Assembly (NCBI GenBank): GCA_021292165.1
Contig: CM037879.1
Span: forward strand, 244,219,797 to 244,283,796
From: Shinisaurus crocodilurus
Lineage: Eukaryota > Chordata > Lepidosauria > Squamata > Shinisauridae
Reading direction: 5' to 3'
Length of the DNA stretch: 64,000 bases
How positions within the stretch are numbered: position 1 is the first letter of the stretch; each line of letters opens with the position of its first letter. The notes beneath the pieces were generated by a model. That model saw nothing but the letters and a program-made list of their open reading frames with translations, did no database searches and had not been told where the DNA came from. A program made the position numbers and the translations under genes. This document shows positions 58,083 through 64,000 of the stretch, one piece after another.

Positions 58083-58816
58083 GCAATATATATGTTCTTT
58101 TTAACACTGCTACAGCTTCTGTCTGATTTACGGCAGCACTAGCCTAATCTTATCTTGTTCTTGGTATTTCAAAACAAGCAGAGTTTCTTTCCCATAATGT
58201 AACAGCAAAAATAGTTCACATTTAGCAACCGCCCATTCGACATTAAGTCCAAAAAAAAAAAAATACACAGTCCAATTAATTCTTCTGAAACTCCCCTCCT
58301 GTATATACTCCTTATTTCTTAATTACTTCTTGACCATTTATTTATTTCGGTTTTGGTTTAAGCAGTTTTATTTCTTCACCCCCCCTTCTTCTCCGATACA
58401 GAAAATAGAAACTGACCTGGGAATGGTGAGTCTGCCAGATGCTGGGGTCTTTAACTCATAAATTTTTCTTCTTAAAAAGATGTTACAAGGAGGCTTGCGG
58501 ATCTTGTCTCATAAATCAGAGCATAAGCCCTAATTCAGAGATACGGAACCTGGTTCGAGGACGTTGTTAACTCCTGCCACTCCCCTGCCGCTCAGAACTT
58601 GCCGGAGGAAGAATCTCTCTGTCGAAAAATCCCACCTCTGACAAGGAGCTTGCACTTACGGAGCATATGAGGTTAATCCTTCGATCTGTCTCTTATCCGA
58701 GGCAGATTGGTAGCCAGAAATTTTATCTGGTTATCACGGAAACCAGGCTGCTTCTTTTCCCTGGGCGAGAGCCCTGCGAAAAAGCTTCAAACCGTCATTC
58801 CTGTTCCTCCGGAAGT
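58083..58816 (-). promoter_or_regulatory. L1 5' UTR (probable internal promoter region)
   Basis: 734 bases between the ORF1 start and the target duplication, GC-richer than the L1 body and with no long frame. L1 elements carry an internal pol II promoter here; specific sites cannot be assigned from the sequence. Confidence 0.6.
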
Positions 58817-58835
58817 CCATGCCCTCCAATTTTCT
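58817..58835. repeat. Right copy of the 19-bp L1 target-site duplication
   Basis: Identical to 53240-53258; borders the 5' end of the L1. Confidence 0.97.
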
Positions 58836-59216
58836 GATCCGTCTCTGTTACCTGCCGCAGCTTCATTGCATCTGCAGCAATCCAAGTCTGAACACTGCCT
58901 GGGGCTCTTTGGGCTCTTTCGCCACGGCAGCGATGGATGAGTTGTGCCCTGTGTCGGCTCTGAATGCTTATGTGATGTTGCGGGGGTCCACTCCAGGCCT
59001 CTTATTCATTCATGGGGATGCATTCCCTCTTACAAAATTCCAGTACTGGACTGTGACAGCAGGTGTATTGAATGCTGACCTATGCTTTGGAACGCATTCA
59101 TTCTGGATAGGAGCTGCTTCCACGGCAGTTGCCTTGGGTTTGCCTGTGACACAGGTCCAGGCAGTGGGACGGTGGCATTCACGGGCCTATCGAGTCTATG
59201 ACCGAAAGCTACCATA
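58817..59216 (+). pseudogene. Tyrosine recombinase, C-terminal half
   Basis: Resumes after the L1 with the duplicated target. In one frame it gives HALQFSDPSLLPAAASLHLQ, and after a frame change near 58910 it gives DELCPVSALNAYVMLRGSTP. The C-terminal catalytic region reads FGTHSFWIGAAST and GRWHSRAYRVYDR, the H-x-x-R and Tyr boxes of tyrosine recombinases. The Arg of HSFR is replaced: codon TGG at 59104-59106. The Tyr remains. The stop is near 59215. Confidence 0.8.
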
Positions 59217-59239
59217 AGTGGTACTGCTGCTTCCTTCCT

Positions 59240-59854
59240 TGTTTTTCAGGTCCCAGCTGGGGACAGAGGCATGCTCGAATATTGGTCTGTGGACACAACT
59301 TCGTCTTCTGGTCGGCCCAGAGAGCAGTTACATCCGGTTCAGGACCTAACTTGTGCATCAGTCACGTGGCCGACATCCAATGGCTGAGTCGGCGTGGCTT
59401 GCGGTAGCACGGCCTCCTCCCGCTGCTGTTTGGCTCTGGCTTGGTGCGCCAGCCCCCTCATGTACTGATCGTGCATTTGGGCGGGAATGATTTAGGCTTG
59501 CTGAAGAGCAAGGCCTGGATTGAGCAAGTGTTGACAGACCTTGCTGTGGTGCAGTATCGTTGGCCAGGAGTCTGGGTGCTCTGGTCTAACAGGCTGCCAC
59601 GTTTTCATTGGCGTTATGCCATGTCTCACCAGCGGCTGCACAAGGCAGTGCGCAAGGTGAATGGGCAGATAGGTAGGGGCCTAGGAGGGAGAGGCTTTAC
59701 GATTCCTCATCCCGGCATTTCCTTAGCCAGGAGGGAGCTGTATAGAAAGGATGGGGTTCACCTGTCGAATCTTGGGCTGGACATCTTCTTGGAGGATCTG
59801 CGAAGGGCCCTGCTTGGATTTCTTCTGACAGGTGGGGGAGGGGAGACTAAGTAA
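59240..59854 (+). pseudogene. SGNH/GDSL-type hydrolase of the Ngaro-like element
   Basis: Two parts in one frame separated by a TAG at 59405-59407, probably a former Trp codon. Block I reads ARILVCGHNFVFWSAQRA where the family has GHS; block III is VLIVHLGGNDLG; block V is KDGVHLSNLGLDIFLEDL with the DxxH pair. The catalytic Ser position is AAC (Asn) at 59297-59299. From family knowledge, hydrolases of this kind follow the recombinase in Ngaro elements; their substrate is not established. The gene here is inactive by both changes. Confidence 0.75.
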
Positions 59855-59855
59855 C

Positions 59856-60290
59856 CTTGCTCTCTGTGGCAGTTAAGTGCGGGATTAGGCAGTTTTAGGG
59901 GCTCGGTGATCATCCTATGGCACTTTTCAGGTGAGAGCGTGACCGAGGCTCCTGCAGCCGAGTGCCTCACGGCTCAGTTGTGCCGAGATAAGGCACGTCT
60001 CTGAGGTCTTCCTAATTCACCTGTATCGGTGCCTCACGGCCCGTGCAAGGCTGACTGCAGGAAAGACCTTCCAGCACCGTGTGGTGTTAAGCAAGGAGGG
60101 GATGACCTGGATGCCGTCACCCTCCTTGCTGGATGTTTCGCCCTATAGCAATGGTGACCGGCTGATGGCCGGTGTAATTAGTACCCACACTTTTTTCCCT
60201 TCGTAGATCCCCTATTGATGATTCAATAAATGTGGCCCATTACTTATACCACAATTTGTACCCTACAACTGTGTCCGAGTCATTATTTCT
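59856..60290 (+). other. 3' non-coding region of the Ngaro-like element
   Basis: Contains two GTGCCTCACGGC copies near 59969 and 60030, a GCAAGGAGGGGATGACC stretch mirrored by TCACCCTCCTTGCTG (hairpin, about 60090-60137), and AATAAA at about 60226, a plausible poly-A signal. No copy of the 5' end sequence is visible, so the terminal repeats of the element are not confirmed. Confidence 0.5.
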
Positions 60291-60595
60291 CCTTTACGCA
60301 CGCAAATCAAATAGGATGGAGATAAAAAGCAATACTGAAAAATGGTACACACGGTTAATAAAAATGGATCTTTGGCATAATTTGCTGATTGATTTGATTT
60401 AAAAAATGCATCTCTCAGTTGCAAACTTTATGTGAAAACAAACACAGGAAAATTCAGCACATCTGTAGTCTCAGCTTGGTTTCTGAGTTAATGTGGTAGG
60501 TATACCATCCTCTCGCTACAATCCCCTAGGGGAAGTGACATGGAAAATTGGCTCTTCACAGCAAAGAAAATTAGGGAAATTGTGACTTTATATTC

Positions 60596-60905
60596 CAATT
60601 TATTTATTTATTTATTTCCATATTTATTGGCTGCCTTTCTGGGATTAACCCTTCCAAATTGGATAACAACATATTAAAAACATACAATCTAATTGTATTC
60701 CAAACCATAAAACCACAATCTATAAAACACCAAACCATCTAAAAATATTATAACATTAGCAATTAAACAGCAGCAGCTGAAAACAAGCAGCAAAGTATAG
60801 CAAGTTAAATAATCAGTTTAATACAGAACAGTAACATATACATTAAAAGCAGTTTGGAACAAAAAAGAGTCTTCAGGGTCCATTTAAAAGTTGCTTTGGT
60901 ATTGT
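60596..60905 (-). mobile_element. Decayed L2-like 3' region
   Basis: (TTTA)n tail at 60598-60616 followed by a GCTGCCTTTCTGGGA remnant and an AAAACATACAATC-type UTR on the minus strand; same layout as the L2 end at 2775. Confidence 0.5.
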
Positions 60906-61193
60906 CATGTTTCTTTATGTCTATGCTGTTAGCTTGCCTTGAACTCCCTTGTAGGAATGTTTCAAATAAATAGTAATACATATATAGATGATAATTACAG
61001 CGTTCTGAGAGGATAACCCTATCCAGGCATTCAAAGAACACATGTGGAAATACAAGTGTGGAGGCGGCATGGGGCCACGTGTGCCAACTCCGGCTCCAGT
61101 TTCCCGGTCAGCTTGCAACCAGCCTTCCTGTGTTGAGCGGAAAGGTCTGGAGGAGGATTCTTCACATGTATGAATCCTCCCTGCAAGCCAATC
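60906..61193. other. No gene recognised
   Basis: Short stretch between two repeats; no supportable feature. Confidence 0.5.
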
Positions 61194-61201
61194 AACTATT
61201 T

Positions 61202-61336
61202 CAGTGTTCTCCAACCTTGGGTCCCCAGATGTTTTTGGCCTACAACTCCCAGCATGCCCCAGCCAGCGTAGCTGGCTGGGGCATGCTGGGAGTTGTAGGC
61301 CAAAAACATCTGGGGACCCAAGGTTGGAGAACACTG
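61202..61336. mobile_element. Perfect hairpin hAT-type MITE (135 bp)
   Basis: Arms 61202-61267 and 61271-61336 are exact reverse complements over 66 bases, separated by GTA. AACTATTT at 61194-61201 is repeated at 61337-61344, an 8-bp duplication as left by hAT transposases. The ends are CAGTGTTCTCC and GGAGAACACTG. Each arm holds CTACAACTCCCAGCATGCCC. The lack of any mismatch suggests a recent insertion or strong constraint on pairing. Confidence 0.95.
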
Positions 61337-61344
61337 AACTATTT

Positions 61345-63270
61345 GGATGTAGAACAGTGATTAGCAACAGCTGAGTGCTATACTCAATAGAAAAGCCGTC
61401 AACTATTAAAACCTTTGCTGGAAAATAACAACACTGCGCCTTGGGGAACAGCAAGCCTGTCAAGTCTGCTTAGTGCACATTAACTAGGATCTAAAACGAT
61501 GCCTGAAATAACATACAATTATGTTATTGTATGTTACACTCTTGAGCTAGCAATTCTGCTGCAAATCCCACCTGCACACACACACAAAATGTATATCTCC
61601 GTGTGTTAATAAGCTTTCGGAACAAGTGATGTCACTTTTTAGTGATCAAAAATATTCACAGAAAAGTTGGGATAGACAAGTGCAAGTCTATTAGTCTTTA
61701 ATAGTTTCAGTATTGGTGTGCTTGCACTACCAATGAGACCTGTCCACAGTTCCACTTGGCAGAGAGGTAGTCACTCTGTCCTTATAGTAAGAGCCGGTGG
61801 GTGTTCTCCAGGCCATGTCTGTCTCAGTTGCCAGAAATCAGGTGCTACTTCAGCTGTATTTAAAGCGACAGGACAAGGGTGCCCGAGGAAATAATGTTGG
61901 CAGATGGGAAAGCATGTATAGACTTGGTGCTGACAGATTCCTCTTCTGGAATCATGCAACCACTGTAAATCATCTAAGAAAGACAAGATATGTAGCTTGG
62001 ATTACTGGCAAAATTCTGAAAGTCTAATAAGAATTTCAGACTCATTCGTGGTGAACATGTTATTCCTAATATTATGTTTTATCAGAATTATAGATTTGGG
62101 GGGCTCAGGGGGGTTTGGTGATTTTTATGGCTATTTTTTTAGATTGCTATTATCATTATTGTGATGGCATACACTTTATGTTTATGGCAAAGACGTTATG
62201 CAATCCACCTTGACTATAAAGTAGACTATAAAGTAGAAAGGTAGTGAATAAAGCTTTAAAATAAAGAAAATACATTATCAAAGCATGTTAAGAAATAAAA
62301 ACAGAGATGGATTAAAAACAATTCTACATAAGAGGTTCTTTGGGAAAACCCCATAATGTGATGAAATAAATGTGGCCAAAAGAAGATATTAAACTAGGAA
62401 CTGGACAAATTAAATTAAAGTGAAGTTAGATGCCCAGAATGCTAACCAAGAGATTACTCTGTTCTCAGTTCTCCCTACTATATCAACAGGGAAGGGAAGG
62501 GACTACTAATTCGTGTACATAAAAGCAAAGTTTCTATAATTTGTAAGTATGATGGAATCTTGTGGAAGGGGAATTACCACAGCATTGTGAAAAATAGAAA
62601 ATGACTGTAGAGTCATAGGCCTTTGAAAAATAACACATCAAGAACATTAAGTAAATCATATTATGCTGACCTCAAAGCCATTTCACCTCATCAAAATCTT
62701 TTCTTCCCCAATCTGTGTTGCTTTTAACATACTGCTCACCAACAATGTGGGTCTACCACACTTGTTCATCATATATATATATATATATATATATCAGCAA
62801 ATATACAATTACTGCATCGATTAAAATGCATTTAGAGAGAGACACACAGAGAGAGCTTTGTTACTGGCCCCTCACAATTTAAAACAAAAATCTATCTAGC
62901 TATCATCTAGCTATCTAGTTTGTTGGTCAATAGTATTTTAATTGTTTAAAAGCACACTGATCTATTAGTTTACATTTTTAACATTTGATGTAGGCACTGC
63001 TATACTAAACATCTCTAAAAGTACTGTTATTCATTTCCCAAAGTTCTCTGGTATTTCCTATACCTGGCTCTGTGAAGTATTTCTGTCTTGGATCGATAGG
63101 TCAAATAGGCTAAATTGATTCTGAGATCAAAGGTTAATCTAAGTTTCACATTCTTCCTTAATTGCATTCCACTTTTTGCTGCATCAAACAAAACCCAGAG
63201 CATACCCCGATTCGATATATATGTTTAATAAAGGCAGACAGACAGATAACCTTTTAGATCCAGAAAGCAC
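61345..63270. other. No gene recognised; (AT)12 at 62771-62794
   Basis: AT-rich upstream flank of the CpG island. A near-tandem GACTATAAAGTAG repeat lies near 62211-62237. No exon with domain support. Confidence 0.5.
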
Positions 63271-63281
63271 ATTCATACCAG

Positions 63282-63355
63282 CAGGGCCGGATTAAGATAG
63301 GGGCTATTGGAGCGGCAGCTCCAGGCCCCTCCCCAAAAATAGGCCCACCAATAGG
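63282..63355 (+). mobile_element. Possible hAT-like terminus next to the CpG island
   Basis: CAGGGCCGGATTAAGATAGG followed by GCTATTGGAGC resembles the end of the element at 24814 (CAGAGCCGGAGC). The other end was not found before the GC-rich block. Tentative. Confidence 0.3.
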
Positions 63356-63359
63356 GACG

Positions 63360-64000
63360 CGCGGCGCCGGGGGGGGGAATGAGGGTCACCTCGCTCATTG
63401 GATAGTGAGGATTGCAGCGTTCAAGTGCGCGTAAGCGTGCAGCCAGACCCCGTGCGCATTTTGCTTCGCAGTAAGTCCTCCTTATTACGGCCAAACGTCT
63501 CCTCGGAAGCAAGTCGCAGCGAGACGGAGCGGAGGGCTCTTACTTGCAGGTGAGCGCACCCCGGCCTGCCACCTCCGAGCCGCTCGCCGGCGGGGCTGCT
63601 GGTGCCTGGCTTCCTCCCGCCCCTTCGGCAGCGTGGCCGGGGCTCGGGCGCTCCCAGTGGCGGACTGAGGCGCAGAGTGTCAGGCGGGGCTGGGCGCACA
63701 GGACGGAGCGGCAGCGGCCGAGAGCGGGACCGGCGGGCGGAGAGAGGGCAGGGGCGGAGGGATGCCGCCGGCGCTGGGGCTGCCCGCCTGCTGCTGCTGC
63801 TGCTCGCAGACGGCCAGGAGGGCGCGCTGAGCCAAGCCCGAGCCCGCCGCGCCAGCATGTCCCGCAAGAAGAGCCCCAAGAGCAAGGGCGGCACCTCGGC
63901 GCCCTCGTCCGCCCTGCCCGCCACCCAGCAACGCGCCGATGCCGGCGGCCGGGGCACGGCCCGGGCCAAGGGGGCAGCCGGAGCGGCGTCGGCAGTGTCG
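63360..64000 (+). promoter_or_regulatory. CpG island / promoter region of the RAB26-like gene
   Basis: The sequence turns abruptly from AT-rich to very GC- and CpG-rich at about 63360 and stays so to the window end, covering the start codon at 63857. No TATA box is visible. The transcription start cannot be fixed from sequence; long antisense frames here are a by-product of the lack of stop codons in GC-rich DNA. Confidence 0.75.
63857..64000 (+). CDS. RAB26: RAB26-like small GTPase, first coding exon (partial)
   Basis: RAB26 is a Rab GTPase of the Rab26/Rab37 branch, linked to secretory granule and vesicle traffic. The exon begins at ATG 63857, with A at -3 as in good start contexts, and reads MSRKKSPKSKGGTSAPSSAL, then a Gly/Ala/Arg-rich low-complexity stretch to the window edge (48 codons). 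As I recall it, human RAB26 starts MSRKKTPKSKG and also has a disordered Ser/Thr/Ala-rich leader before the GTPase fold. The match of 10 of 11 residues is the main support. No GTP-binding motif is in view because the exon is cut, so a paralogue cannot be excluded. Confidence 0.75.
   Translation, partial: MSRKKSPKSKGGTSAPSSALPATQQRADAGGRGTARAKGAAGAASAVS

Larger units (their letters stand above)
53259..58816 (-). mobile_element. L1 LINE, near full length (5.56 kb), antisense inside the recombinase gene
   Basis: The 3' poly-A lies at the left (T/A run at 53259-53280), followed leftward-to-rightward by ORF2, ORF1 and a 5' UTR of about 730 bases reaching exactly to the duplicated target at 58817. 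An L1 that extends to the target duplication with both ORFs and a UTR is probably full length. It is dead: ORF1 has a frameshift and ORF2 has several breaks including a lost RT motif. Confidence 0.9.
50820..60290 (+). mobile_element. Ngaro-like tyrosine-recombinase retrotransposon, split by L1
   Basis: Without the L1 the element is about 3.9 kb. It carries, in order, a gag with zinc-binding motif, a DIRS/Ngaro-type RT, RNase H, a tyrosine recombinase and an SGNH hydrolase. This gene order with a hydrolase is, from family knowledge, typical of Ngaro elements of the DIRS order, which integrate through a tyrosine recombinase and do not use a DDE integrase. The split direct repeats expected at Ngaro ends are not visible to me, so the outer limits are estimates. 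All genes are broken. Confidence 0.75.

Noticed and set aside
58707..58940. Independent small protein across the L1/Ngaro boundary
   Set aside because: The first part is L1 5' UTR; the rest is one frame of the broken recombinase.
63421..63969. A 182-codon minus-strand frame in the CpG island
   Set aside because: Arg/Pro/Ala-rich, low complexity, antisense to the RAB26-like start. GC-rich DNA lacks stop codons, so such frames are expected.

Overview
The window looks like gene-poor vertebrate DNA, most probably from a squamate reptile (a lizard is the best guess). The evidence is the mixture of repeats: L2, CR1, CR1/L3-like, RTE-like and L1 LINEs side by side, 5S rRNA-derived and tRNA-derived SINEs, many hAT-type and other inverted-repeat DNA elements, and a tyrosine-recombinase (DIRS/Ngaro-type) retrotransposon. 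No bacterial or phage features are present. The species call is inference from repeat style, not from a host gene alignment.

The only host gene I can support is at the right edge. A CpG-rich block from about 63360 to the end contains the start of a plus-strand coding exon at 63857. Its first eleven codons match, with one substitution, my memory of the amino terminus of the small GTPase RAB26. The exon runs off the window before the GTPase fold begins. The other 63 kb reads as the upstream intergenic region.

Layout. 1-13 kb: a TAGGGATG-ended repeat, a 0.95 kb terminal-inverted-repeat element, a rearranged L2 with a perfect 114-bp-arm palindrome, two minus-strand 5S-derived SINEs, a hAT-like element with an 8-bp target duplication, and an L2 split by another hAT-like insertion. 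13-29 kb: L2 RT, an RTE-like LINE C-terminus ending in a zinc finger, a hAT foldback with an 8-bp target duplication, a plus-strand 5S-derived SINE, a SINE-in-L2-in-DNA-element nest, and a 3.0 kb hAT element carrying an open CR1 reading frame and a hairpin element. 29-50 kb: L2 and CR1/L3-like LINEs, mostly minus strand, foldback elements with unusual palindromic cores, a 0.9 kb element with recurring terminal motif, tRNA SINEs and small inverted-repeat elements. 50.8-60.3 kb: a Ngaro-like retrotransposon (gag, RT, RNase H, tyrosine recombinase, SGNH hydrolase) split by a near full-length antisense L1 with a 19-bp target duplication. 60.3-64 kb: an L2 tail, a young perfect hairpin element, and the RAB26 CpG island.

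How the parts relate. Almost everything is transposon biology: non-autonomous SINEs share a 3' tail with the CR1 that probably mobilised them, and elements have landed in one another in a readable order. Nearly all element genes are broken by stops, frameshifts, internal deletions or lost catalytic residues; the exceptions are the RT frame of the CR1 at 25.1-26.6 kb and the L2 RT frame at 3.6-4.7 kb, which stay open but are truncated. The best leads are the Ngaro element with its hydrolase gene, the 5S-SINE/CR1 pairing, and several unrelated-looking hairpin elements that share a core resembling the ZNF143/THAP11 binding motif.
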